Assembly (NCBI GenBank): GCA_937906475.1
Contig: CALCZA010000135.1
Span: 1 to 33,833 of the forward strand
From: an uncultured bacterium
Lineage (GTDB): Bacteria; Planctomycetota; UBA1135; UBA2386
Reading direction: 5' to 3'
DNA: 33,833 nt
A program made the position numbers and the translations under genes. The notes under the pieces are model-generated. The model made no database searches. It was not told the origin of the DNA and saw only the letters and a list, made by a program, of their open reading frames with translations. Below, in pieces: positions 7,524 through 15,903 of this stretch; within the stretch, counting starts at the first letter, position 1, and each line of letters begins with the position of its first letter.

Positions 7524-10418
7524 CTAGCGGTTCGACCGGAAGTAGCGGTGGAGTAGTTCACCTTTGATGCCGTGCTGCTTCAGGGAAGCAAACGCGTTCG
7601 TGCTCTCCGCCAGGCGGAAGAACTTGGCTGACGTGTCCTTGAACTTCGAGTCCACGGCGCCAGCTTGCTTGGCAAACCAGTACGACTCCCACATGAACTC
7701 GTACCACTCAAGGCTGTACTTCTTCACATCGGGACGAGTCGCCCAGACGCGGTAGGAATCGGTTGGGTCGCCATAGTACTTCATGTAGGCCTCGATCGGA
7801 CGATCAAGACCGGGCACGCGCACTGACTGGCCAGTTTCGGAGAACTCGAACCAGCCGCCGAGAGCACGAGCGATTTGTCGCTTGAGATCCCATTGGGTCG
7901 GGTTTGCCTTCTCGGCGCCAAGCAGCATGTCGTAGGCCTCTTGGAAGCGACGCTGTTGCAGCAGCGCTTCACCGACCATCGGGCGAACCAGTTGGTCTAC
8001 GACGCGCTTGTCGGCGGCCACCGTGACTTCGCCGTAGAGCGCGAGCGTTTTCTTAGCAACGTCATCAACGCGTTGCCATTCTTTGAGTTCGGCCCAGTTC
8101 GACATCGTCGCGACCAGGATGGCGAGTTGTGGCTTGGGCGAACCCTTGATGTAGTCGGTGCCAAGCGCGGTGAGTTGCTTGCGAGCGGTGGCGACTTCGT
8201 TCTTGGCCGGCACCAGTTCGGTGTCGGTCTTGCCAGTAGCGATGGCTTTCTCGACTTCAGCGATTTGGCTCTTCACCAAGTTTTGGTACTCCTGGAAAAT
8301 CTCGCTGGCGAGACGCGAAGCGCGGACTGGGTCTTTGGCTTTGAGTTGGTTGTAGGCCTGCTCGGCCTTGGCCAGCGCTCCGGTGTCGACGTGCAAGCGG
8401 CCGAGGTAGGCGAGCACGCCAGGCATGTAGAGAGCACCGTCGGTAGCGTAGTTGCTCACGAACGTCTGCACCGTCGTCGTTGCGGCTGCGTAGTTCTTGA
8501 GGTTTCGTTCGATCTTGAAGTCCGGGTTGCCGCGAGCTTCGAAATACGCCATCTGAACATCGTTGTAAGCCGCGGCCGCGAGGGCGGCCTTGCGCACCGT
8601 CAGCTTGTTGTTGTCGCGCGCGCCGAGTGGTGTGTCCGCGACATGCTTGCGGAACTCGGCGATCGTCTTGCGGGACGCGTTGAAGTCGCCCATCGACATT
8701 TGCGCGCGGGCCATGCGAACGCGGGCCTGCTCGTAGTAGACGTAATCCTTGCTGACCTTGCCCAGCTCCAGTGCGGCTTCCGCGTACTTCTTGTTGTTGA
8801 AGTGCGCGATGCCCGTCTTGCGAGCGAGTTTGTCGGCACCACCCAGGCTGTAGACGGCGGCCAGTTGCACGGCATCGTCCCAGAACGGGTTGAAGAACGG
8901 GTCGTTCTTGACCAGGCGCCTGTGCGACGAGACGGCGCGGTCGAGCGTGTCGGCGACGTCGCTGCTGAGCGAGGCCATTGGGTCGGTCTCCTCACCCTTT
9001 TTGCCGAATTGCTTCAGGCCATTGCTGAGCGCGAAGATCGCTTCGAGGCTGCGGTTGGTGCGACGGTAGGCGTCACCGAGCATGCGGTGCGCATCGAGGC
9101 CTAGCGTCTGGTTCTCCTTGTCGGTCATCGTGGCGATGGCCGAACGCAGGCTTTGGATGGCTGGCTCGTAATTCTTCTTCTGCAGGTCGCCCTTGCCGAC
9201 TTCGAATAGCAGGCTGCCGGAGACGAGGCCCTTTTGCACCGCAAGGATGTCGCTGAGCACGGCCTTGGCGCGCACGCCGATGTAGTCGGCCGGGTGCTTG
9301 TCGTTGATGCGCTGCGTCATGGCGAGCGCCTCTTGAACCTTGGCCGCGTCGCCGGACTCGGCCTTGTAGCGGGCCTCGGCGAGCAGCATCAGGTGGCCGT
9401 AGCTTTCACTCACGATTTCAAAAACGGTGAGGTTCTCTTCACCGAACTTGAGGATGTTGGCGCGGAAGTCTGCGAACAACTTGTCGGTGCCGTCAGCGCC
9501 TTCGCGGGCCATCGTCTCACCAGCGCGAACGTAGACTTCCTGCATCATGCCGAACAGGAAGCCCTGCATGTCGCCGCTCAGATCGATCTTGCCTGCGATG
9601 TCGGCGTCGAGCGACAGCGTGATGGAATCAATGGTGTCGGTGTACCACGAGATGGCTTTATCCATCTCGTTCTTCACCTCGTAGCACTGGGCGATCTCGA
9701 AGAGACCACGCAGGCCGAGCGCCGACTCTTCGCCGTAGTCGAGGACCATATCTTCGAGGTCTTCGATCGCACGTTCGACGAGGACGCTGCGGTTCTCCTT
9801 GTCGGCTCTGGCTTGCTCGCGCTTCAGCACGGCACCCTTCATCCACATTAGGCCGTGCTCGATGTTCTGCTGCGGGATCTCGCGCAGCGATGACAGCGAC
9901 GCCATGACGGCGGCGCAGGCTTTTTGGCCTGCCTTCAGCACGTCGATGGTTTCCGTCTGCAGGTCGGGGACTGACTCTGGCGTTTGGTCGCGCGCGATCT
10001 CGAGTTCTTCGATCAAGAATTGACCGAAGTCTTGCGACGCGTTGGCGAGGGTCTGCTGGGCTTGTAGCTTGACGTCGCCATCGGTCGATCGATCGATCAG
10101 TTCCTGCGACTTCTCGACCGTCTCCTTGAACAGCGTGCGCTGCAAAGTGCGGTCACTAAGCGAGCGCGCGCCGTAGTAGGCGACCTCGACGGACAGTTGC
10201 GCAATGCGGTCTTGGTCACCGGCACCTCGGTAGGTTGTCGCGAGGCGGTCCGCTTCGGACTTTGCCAACTCGATGAACCTCATCTCCTTGGCGAGGGCGC
10301 GGACGAAGTTGATCTCGCGAACCAGGTCCTGCGCAAGCAGGGTTGATGAGAACGAACCGATAGCTAGCGCGAGGGCTACAAACTGGACGCCGTTTAGGCG
10401 CACGGGAAGGCTGATCAC
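7524..10418 (-). CDS. Very large exported TPR/helical-repeat protein
   Basis: About 964 residues from the GTG at 10418. The frame is open to 10544, but GGAG lies 7 nt before the GTG and a signal peptide (ending SSTLLAQ) follows at once, so this start is preferred. Beyond the signal the whole protein is alpha-helical with many TPR-type pairs (for example AISWYTDTIDSI, AIQSLRSAIATM, AEQAYNQLKAKD). It is Lys/Glu-rich and has no enzyme motif. It should form a long solenoid in the periplasm. It heads the row TPR-TPR-exbB-exbD-exbD and has a sigma-70-like promoter upstream. Its size would let it span much of a wide periplasm, so it could connect inner-membrane ExbBD with the outer membrane; this is inference. 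Confidence 0.78.
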   Translation of the reverse strand: MISLPVRLNGVQFVALALAIGSFSSTLLAQDLVREINFVRALAKEMRFIELAKSEADRLATTYRGAGDQDRIAQLSVEVAYYGARSLSDRTLQRTLFKETVEKSQELIDRSTDGDVKLQAQQTLANASQDFGQFLIEELEIARDQTPESVPDLQTETIDVLKAGQKACAAVMASLSSLREIPQQNIEHGLMWMKGAVLKREQARADKENRSVLVERAIEDLEDMVLDYGEESALGLRGLFEIAQCYEVKNEMDKAISWYTDTIDSITLSLDADIAGKIDLSGDMQGFLFGMMQEVYVRAGETMAREGADGTDKLFADFRANILKFGEENLTVFEIVSESYGHLMLLAEARYKAESGDAAKVQEALAMTQRINDKHPADYIGVRAKAVLSDILAVQKGLVSGSLLFEVGKGDLQKKNYEPAIQSLRSAIATMTDKENQTLGLDAHRMLGDAYRRTNRSLEAIFALSNGLKQFGKKGEETDPMASLSSDVADTLDRAVSSHRRLVKNDPFFNPFWDDAVQLAAVYSLGGADKLARKTGIAHFNNKKYAEAALELGKVSKDYVYYEQARVRMARAQMSMGDFNASRKTIAEFRKHVADTPLGARDNNKLTVRKAALAAAAYNDVQMAYFEARGNPDFKIERNLKNYAAATTTVQTFVSNYATDGALYMPGVLAYLGRLHVDTGALAKAEQAYNQLKAKDPVRASRLASEIFQEYQNLVKSQIAEVEKAIATGKTDTELVPAKNEVATARKQLTALGTDYIKGSPKPQLAILVATMSNWAELKEWQRVDDVAKKTLALYGEVTVAADKRVVDQLVRPMVGEALLQQRRFQEAYDMLLGAEKANPTQWDLKRQIARALGGWFEFSETGQSVRVPGLDRPIEAYMKYYGDPTDSYRVWATRPDVKKYSLEWYEFMWESYWFAKQAGAVDSKFKDTSAKFFRLAESTNAFASLKQHGIKGELLHRYFRSNR

Positions 10419-10568
10419 AGACAGACTCCGATGGAAGAACCGCAAAAAATGCAGAACCGAATATGGATGGTGGACGAAGGCACCGACGAGGGGAGACGGT
10501 GCAGAAGTCGCGACGGAGTGCGGGGTTTGGGGCCAGAACCGCACGCCGATCAGAGGGTCGAACGAGGG

Positions 10569-10596
10569 AGTATAGCAACGGGTTCATGTGATCCAA
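10569..10596 (-). promoter_or_regulatory. Sigma-70-like promoter for the TPR-exbBD operon
   Basis: On the minus strand TTGGAT (10596-10591) is followed after 16 nt by TATACT (10574-10569). The -10 box matches the consensus at five of six positions and the -35 at four of six. It lies about 150 nt before the GTG of the large TPR gene. Sequence match only. Confidence 0.5.
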
Positions 10597-10803
10597 GATG
10601 CGCGTGCGTTGCTCCGCGAATGGTTTGCACCTTACAGCGAGCGTGCTTGGGTCGCTCTGGGGCGCTGCTGTGTTACGCAGGACCCTTGTTGTGGGCGGCT
10701 TGTGGCTGTGCGGGAGGCCGCTGGGGAGCCAGTTGGGGATCTGGCCGCGGCCATAACTGGTCCTAGACCAGGGCAAAGCGCGGGTCAAAACCTCAGGCCA
10801 AAA

Positions 10804-10837
10804 CCAAAAACGGCCGGCAAAAGCCGGCCGTTTTTGG
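10804..10837 (-). terminator. Strong (possibly bidirectional) intrinsic terminator after secretin B
   Basis: A perfect 15-bp stem (10804-10818 with 10823-10837) has a 4-nt loop. The core is cggccggc/gccggccg and the flanks are A and T runs, so on the minus strand the stem ends in TTTTTGG followed by TTTTGG. It lies about 40 nt after the secretin B stop codon. The symmetrical A/T flanks could work in both directions. Confidence 0.85.
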
Positions 10838-10877
10838 TGCTCAGCGCCAGCAGGCGCTTTGCTGCAGGGACTCAGCG

Positions 10878-13550
10878 CTAGCGCATCGACATCATGTCGT
10901 CGATCGGCAGCGTCTTGGGATCCGGCTCGAGTTCTTCCATCAGCACGATCTTGCTGCGGATGAGGATGAGCATCTTGCGGTTCTGGACCGAGGTGCCGTT
11001 GCGGCTGAAGAGCCAGCTCAGGCCCGGCAGGCTACCGAGCAGCGGGACCGTCGAACGCAGGTTCTGACGCTCAACGAGGCGCATGCCGCCCAGCATCATC
11101 GTGCCGCCATCCGGCATCGTGACCGTCGTGCGCACGCGTTGCAGCGTGACTTGCGGCAACTGGATCGAGATCGGCTGGCCGACACCGAGCGTCGTCGTGA
11201 AGGTCGGGATCGGCAACTGCAGCGTCATGACGGTGGGGCGGAGCTCCATCGTGATGAATCGCAGGTCGCTATCGACAACCGGACGAACGTCGAGGGCGAC
11301 ACCATCGTGCACGGTGCCGATGACCGGGTTGGCCACGGCTGCCGCCTGCGCGATTTCGACTTCGAAGTCGCGGATGTAGCTGATGTTGCGCAGGAAGTGC
11401 ATCGAGGCGCGCGTGTTGTTGTAGACCAACAAACGCGGGGCTTCGATCTGCTCCGAACGCTCTTGCTTGCTCACGGCGCGCAGCACAACTTCGACTTCGG
11501 TGTCATCGAGGAAGGCGTATTGCAACGAGAAGCCACCGGCGTTGGTGAGGCCGTTGTTACGGCCGCCCAGCGTCGAACTGAAGAGGTTCTCAACGCGAGC
11601 CATCGCGTCGCCATCTTCGCCATCGTTGAAGAAGATGCCCGGCTCAGTGCCGGTTCCGACGTTGCCCGGGATCGCGGCGTTTTGCTGCTGGCGGGGGCCG
11701 AAGTCATCGAAGCCAGCGTTGGCACGATCGCCATTCTTCTCGAGACCGCGACCGGCGAGGCCTTGCGCGCTCTGGTTGCCCAGGCCGCGAAGGTCGATGC
11801 CGACGTCTTCGAGGAAGCTGTCTTCAACGCTTAAGAAGCGCGCTTCGATGTCGATCTGGATGCCGACGTGGCGGCGCAGTTCGTTGATCAGGTCGCCGAC
11901 CTGCTGGATCGTTTCGTTGTCCGCACGGACGTAGAGCACGCCCTGCTGGTAGGTCATCGTGAACGGCGCGCCGTCCCACTTGCCCGCCGCGATGGAGGAC
12001 GTGATGATCTCTGTCAAGCGGGCGTCGTCGACTACCGATGGCGTTGGATCTTCGTTGATCTCCGGGAACAGCGGGTTGTCATCGCCCGGCACCTTGAGGC
12101 GCAGGTCGGGACCCGGCTTGCCTTGCACGCCGGTGACCAACTCGGTCACGTTGAAGGGCTGCAGATACAGCTTGCCGATCGCGTTTTCCGGCGTGACCAG
12201 TTGCACCAAGCCGTCTTGGATCTTGTAGGCAACACCGGTCTGCATGTTGATGGCCTTGAGCGCATCGGCGACCGAGCGGCGCGATAGGCGGAACTCGTTG
12301 AGCGTCGTGGTCTCGGCATCGAGATCCTTGACATCTTGGGCGACGAAGAACGTCGCACCAGTGACCTGCGCGTAGTAGTTGGCCCAGTCTTGGACCGTCG
12401 CGCTGGCGAAGTTGTGCTCGAGAACAGTCTCTTCGAGCAGCTTCATGATCAGCTGGTTGGCCGGCGACTCAAGCTCTTCGGATTGCGTGTAACTGGCCGG
12501 CTTGCGCTGGCTGACCAGCGACCAACGGGCCGGGTCAAACACAACCGTCTCGGTTTGCGGCACGGTGCTGTGCTGCAGTTCCATGAACGTCTTGTTCCAT
12601 TGGGTGCGCCAGCGCTCCCGATTGATGTCCATGGTGGCGTTGTGGCGGGCGCGATCAGCGAGATCACGCAGGGCCGTCGCCGTCGGGTTGATCGGGTCGA
12701 GGCGCAGCGACTGATCGACGAGGTCGACCGAGTCTGCGAACTCACCGTTCTGGAACTTGACGTTTGCGGCTTCTAGCAGGCGCTCGACGCTCAATTCGCG
12801 GGCGATGTCGCGATCGCGAGCAATGCGCGCCAGTTCGGCTTCGGAACCGTTCTTGGCGTCTTGCAACTCGGTGCGGTCGGCATTGCGCTTGGCGTCCTGA
12901 GCCTGCTTAAGCAGAATCTCTGTCTCGGTGCGCAGCGGATCGTTGGGCTGCACGAACGTCGAGAAGTTCAGGATGATCTTCGCGCGCTCGAAGCGATCGA
13001 TGGCGCGGCCGTATTCGCCGAGGTCCATCTCGGCGCGACCGAGCGCCAGGTCATTGTTGACCAGGGCGCGCTCCCGCTCTTGTGCAACACGCGTCGTGAT
13101 CAACAGCTGCTCAAACGTATTGCCGGCTGGCATCGTTTCTTCGCCGAGGATCTGGCGGCAGCGTCGCAAAATATCACGCGCCTCCGTGTTGTTCGTGTCG
13201 AGCTCAAGCGCGTAGGCCGCCTCGTTGCGAGCGTCTTCGAATAGGCGCAGGTCGAGCGAGCGACGCGCGTTCTCCAAAGCCTTCTTGACGATGGCGGCGC
13301 GCCCTTGCGGGTCCTGACCTTGAGTCGTGCCAGAAGCAGACGTGCCAGAAGCAGTCGTGCCAGAGGGAACAGCATCCGTGACTTCGTCGAGTTTCGACGT
13401 TGTCAGCGGGGTGCCGTCGGGAGATCCGGTTTGTACGTCTACGAAGTCTGTCGGCGTGCCCGAGCAACTGGCCAAGGCCAGAAGGGACGTCGCGACGAGC
13501 AAAGAGGACGCGCAGAAGCCGCGCAAGCGCAGGGTCTGAACCTTAATCAT
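10878..13550 (-). CDS. Secretin-like outer-membrane lipoprotein with TPR region (secretin B)
   Basis: An 890-residue protein from the ATG at 13550. A TTG five codons upstream is open but lacks a ribosome site, whereas AGG lies 8 nt before the ATG. The signal peptide ends in a classic lipobox, LALASC (Cys29). A Ser/Gly/Thr linker follows, then TPR-like helices (about 90-310), an STN/N0-like domain (about 380-470), a second ring-type domain, and a secretin C-terminus with MPDGGTMMLGGM and TVPLLGSLPGLSWLF. It matches secretin A in domain order and in many blocks, such as FFNDG-DGD, YIRDFEVEIAQAA and LPIPTFTT. It should form or join an outer-membrane ring. A candidate promoter lies upstream, and a strong terminator separates it from the TPR-exbBD row. 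Confidence 0.9.
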   Translation of the reverse strand: MIKVQTLRLRGFCASSLLVATSLLALASCSGTPTDFVDVQTGSPDGTPLTTSKLDEVTDAVPSGTTASGTSASGTTQGQDPQGRAAIVKKALENARRSLDLRLFEDARNEAAYALELDTNNTEARDILRRCRQILGEETMPAGNTFEQLLITTRVAQERERALVNNDLALGRAEMDLGEYGRAIDRFERAKIILNFSTFVQPNDPLRTETEILLKQAQDAKRNADRTELQDAKNGSEAELARIARDRDIARELSVERLLEAANVKFQNGEFADSVDLVDQSLRLDPINPTATALRDLADRARHNATMDINRERWRTQWNKTFMELQHSTVPQTETVVFDPARWSLVSQRKPASYTQSEELESPANQLIMKLLEETVLEHNFASATVQDWANYYAQVTGATFFVAQDVKDLDAETTTLNEFRLSRRSVADALKAINMQTGVAYKIQDGLVQLVTPENAIGKLYLQPFNVTELVTGVQGKPGPDLRLKVPGDDNPLFPEINEDPTPSVVDDARLTEIITSSIAAGKWDGAPFTMTYQQGVLYVRADNETIQQVGDLINELRRHVGIQIDIEARFLSVEDSFLEDVGIDLRGLGNQSAQGLAGRGLEKNGDRANAGFDDFGPRQQQNAAIPGNVGTGTEPGIFFNDGEDGDAMARVENLFSSTLGGRNNGLTNAGGFSLQYAFLDDTEVEVVLRAVSKQERSEQIEAPRLLVYNNTRASMHFLRNISYIRDFEVEIAQAAAVANPVIGTVHDGVALDVRPVVDSDLRFITMELRPTVMTLQLPIPTFTTTLGVGQPISIQLPQVTLQRVRTTVTMPDGGTMMLGGMRLVERQNLRSTVPLLGSLPGLSWLFSRNGTSVQNRKMLILIRSKIVLMEELEPDPKTLPIDDMMSMR
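13326..13364. repeat. 15-bp tandem repeat inside secretin B linker
   Basis: Two units of cgtgccagaagcag(a/t) at 13326-13340 and 13341-13355 are followed by a partial third unit from 13356. The repeat is in frame and encodes the Ala/Ser/Gly/Thr linker between the lipid anchor and the TPR region, so copy changes would only alter linker length. Confidence 0.75.
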
Positions 13551-13887
13551 GCTGAATGCCTGCAAAGGTGGCGAACGATGGGAGAGGGGGCTGGGTAGCG
13601 TTACTAGGGGGATATGGGGCGTTCTCTAGCACGCGCTATGAACGTTCCAAACTAGCAACACAAAGAGCTCTCACTCGAAATGGCGAGCGCTGTTTATTGG
13701 TTCCCAACCTGCATGCCACAGGACGGGGGAGAGACACAAACAACGCCCGTTGCTCCGGGTGAGCCCTGACCTCCTCGGGACGCAAAGAGGCTTGAGGGAC
13801 GCGGGACCCTATCGATGATTACGAGGGTGGTCAAGGTTGCAACAATGCCTTCCCGACGACTTTGTGGAAACAGATGCGCCCGATTGC
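13551..13887. other. Non-coding interval upstream of secretin B
   Basis: No convincing gene is seen in these 337 bases. The part near secretin B contains the candidate promoter at 13623-13650. The remainder, toward the glycosylase stop, shows no clear terminator or other structure. Confidence 0.45.
13623..13650 (-). promoter_or_regulatory. Candidate promoter of secretin B
   Basis: On the minus strand TTGGAA (13650-13645), a 16-nt spacer, then TAGAGA (13628-13623), about 75 nt before the ATG. The -35 and spacer resemble the promoter at 10569-10596; the -10 match is poor. Confidence 0.35.
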
Positions 13888-14739
13888 TCAGCGTTTCGGC
13901 GGCGGGACTTCTGGTCGACCGAGTAGCTGGTTGACTCGTTTGATGTCATCCCAGGTCTCGCGCTTTTTCGATGGCTCGCGCAGCAGGTAGGCTGGGTGCC
14001 AAGTTACGATCACCGGAACGCCGTTGTAGAAATGGTCTTGGATCCGCATCGACGCTAGCGATTCGGTCGATCCGAGCAGATTCTGGGCGGCGGTTCGGCC
14101 CAAGCAGACCAGAACTTCCGGCTGCACCAGTTGGATCTGCTGCTCAAGATAGGGAAGGCAGGCGGCAACTTCTTCGGCGTCGGGGGCGCGATTGCTCGAC
14201 GGCCAGCACTTGTTGAGGTTGGCGATGAAGACCTCGGGTCTTCGTAACCCCATAGCTGCCTCTAGGATACGGTCGAGTAGCTGCCCGGCAGGGCCGACGA
14301 AGGGGCGGCCGGATTCGTCCTCGCTGGCTCCGGGGGCTTCGCCGATGAACATGACTCGGGCGGTGGGGTCGCCCTCGCCAAAGACCGCGTTTTGGCGGCC
14401 GCTGTGCAGTTTGCACTTGGTGCAGGCTAGGACCTCGGCACGCAGCGCTCGTAAGGATGTAACTGTATGTGATTGATTGGCTTGAGCGGGTTCTTCGACT
14501 TGAGAATCTGAGCTCGGGCGCGGTGCATTCGTGGCCGGTTGGGCGCGCGTTATGGTCGGAATCTCGACGTGCTGTTCTGCGGCGGGTTCTGCGGTGGTCG
14601 CTGGAACTGCTTCTCTAGGTTCGGGCTCGGCTCGCGGCACGGCCGTGCCCGCCGGGATGGCTAGGTCCGAACCGTACGCGATCAGCCACTGCTCGAGGTG
14701 CCGTTCGAGGTTGCGCATGGAATTGCCGGAGTCAGCCAT
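13888..14739 (-). CDS. Uracil-DNA glycosylase, family 4 (iron-sulfur type)
   Basis: A 283-residue protein from the ATG at 14739, chosen because AAGG lies 7 nt upstream; the open frame extends 15 codons further. After a Pro/Ala/Glu-rich N-terminal extension of about 95 residues comes the UDG fold. It has GEAPG (133-137), FVGPAGQLLDRIL (147-159), NLNKCWP and the active-site loop WHPAYLL (247-253). Cysteines 106, 109, 178 and 194 have the C-x2-C and C-x15-C spacing of the 4Fe-4S family 4 enzymes. It removes uracil from DNA at the start of base excision repair. The long extension is unusual, since bacterial family 4 enzymes are often near 200-230 residues. It follows the oxygenase-like gene by 63 bp on the same strand. 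Confidence 0.93.
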   Translation of the reverse strand: MADSGNSMRNLERHLEQWLIAYGSDLAIPAGTAVPRAEPEPREAVPATTAEPAAEQHVEIPTITRAQPATNAPRPSSDSQVEEPAQANQSHTVTSLRALRAEVLACTKCKLHSGRQNAVFGEGDPTARVMFIGEAPGASEDESGRPFVGPAGQLLDRILEAAMGLRRPEVFIANLNKCWPSSNRAPDAEEVAACLPYLEQQIQLVQPEVLVCLGRTAAQNLLGSTESLASMRIQDHFYNGVPVIVTWHPAYLLREPSKKRETWDDIKRVNQLLGRPEVPPPKR

Positions 14740-14802
14740 CAAATGTCCTTGTACTCCGCGGGTGGCTGCGTGGCCATGCAACAAGTGGTTCTTGGCCTTC
14801 TG

Positions 14803-15903
14803 CTACCGCGTCAACCACGGATCGCCGCCGAGCACGTAGTCATCGGCCCGGCCAAAGATGCCGTAGGAATGTGCGAGGCTCGGTTGCTCGCCGACCGCAA
14901 GGACACTGTGCCAGGCTGTGTCATCAAAACTGGCCGTCGGCAGCAAAATGCTGTCGCCAGCTTGCAGCAAGAAAAGTGCACCGTTGGCGGCTAACAACGC
15001 GGCGAAATCGGCGTCGCGGTTTAGGAGTTCGAGCAGGCCTTGGTCGTCGGCTGCGTTGAGTGCGGTCATCGCCTGGTGTTCGTTGCGCAGGCCAGACTGT
15101 ACTAGCAGCTTCGCGAGCCGGCGTTTGCCGAGCGTGAACCAGGCGGTGCGACCTTCGAGTTGCGTGAACACCACGCCGAGCTGCGACGGCTCGGCATCGT
15201 GGTGGAAGATCGCGCCGCCGTTGGGAGAGTTGCTGTAGATGATGCGCTCGGAAAGACGGTGAGGGCGCCCAATCAGCCGATCCAAGCGTTCTCGCAGCGG
15301 TTTGCACATCAATACAGCTGCGCACTCGGGGAATGCGCGCTGCGCGAATTGATCGACCCAGCTCGCGGTCAGGTCGCTGGTCAGCATCCATTCTTCGAGT
15401 TGGTCCATGCCGTTAGAGAAACGGATGCGCAGCGACTCGTCGGTTGGATCTTCTGCGGTGATCCAGGCGAGTTTGGCCCACAGGTCCTCGGCGACCACTT
15501 CGCCAGCGATTTCCGCATCGACGAACAGTCGCTCGACTTCGCGCGGGTCTTCTTGGTCGACGGTGCTGCCGGCGTAGCGGAAGTTCTGGTCGTCTTTGAG
15601 GCGCGTGTCGATTTCAGGCAGCAACTCGCCATCGGCGCGCAGACGATCGAACATGCGCAGCGATTCTTCAATCTGTGGCGCGAACCGCTCGGTCGCGTTG
15701 CCGAGGATCGCTGGCAGGAAGATTGGCTCGCCGGCGCGCCATAGAGCAGTCTCCGTGCGAACGTTGGGAAGGTCGCGGTGTACCGAGACCACCTGACCGA
15801 GGTCGGCGTTGCGGCGAATCAGCGGCCAGACTTCGCGACCGCGCCGACGCAGTGATTGCGCGACGTCATGCGCGTCAGAGTTTAGGTGCCTTGCGGAATG
15901 CAC
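14803..15903 (-). CDS. JmjC/cupin-like Fe(II)/2-oxoglutarate oxygenase candidate
   Basis: A 366-residue protein starting at GTG 15903, without a clear ribosome site. The C-terminal half has a cupin-type iron triad: FHHDAEPSQ gives the H-x-D pair (His234, Asp236) and TAWHSVLAVG gives the distal His332. GDSILLP lies just before it, as in JmjC/cupin-8 oxygenases where GD..xxP precedes the distal His. The segment QLEGRTAWFTLGK fits a jelly-roll strand. The N-terminal half (about 1-200) is helical and unrecognised. Related proteins hydroxylate ribosomal proteins or other macromolecules; no substrate can be named here. There is no signal peptide, so it is cytosolic. The oxygenase assignment is an inference from the triad. 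Confidence 0.6.
   Translation of the reverse strand: MHSARHLNSDAHDVAQSLRRRGREVWPLIRRNADLGQVVSVHRDLPNVRTETALWRAGEPIFLPAILGNATERFAPQIEESLRMFDRLRADGELLPEIDTRLKDDQNFRYAGSTVDQEDPREVERLFVDAEIAGEVVAEDLWAKLAWITAEDPTDESLRIRFSNGMDQLEEWMLTSDLTASWVDQFAQRAFPECAAVLMCKPLRERLDRLIGRPHRLSERIIYSNSPNGGAIFHHDAEPSQLGVVFTQLEGRTAWFTLGKRRLAKLLVQSGLRNEHQAMTALNAADDQGLLELLNRDADFAALLAANGALFLLQAGDSILLPTASFDDTAWHSVLAVGEQPSLAHSYGIFGRADDYVLGGDPWLTR

Larger units (their letters stand above)
10419..10877. other. Non-coding interval with operon promoter and terminator
   Basis: These 459 bases between secretin B and the large TPR gene hold no convincing gene. They contain the promoter candidate at 10569-10596 for the TPR-exbBD row, a leader of about 145 nt between it and the GTG start, and the strong hairpin terminator at 10804-10837 with a smaller hairpin (agcgcc 10843-10848, ggcgct 10853-10858) next to the secretin B stop. 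Confidence 0.55.

Noticed and set aside
10419..10544. N-terminal extension of the large TPR protein
   Set aside because: It would place 42 residues before a clear signal peptide; GGAG before the GTG at 10418 supports the shorter form.
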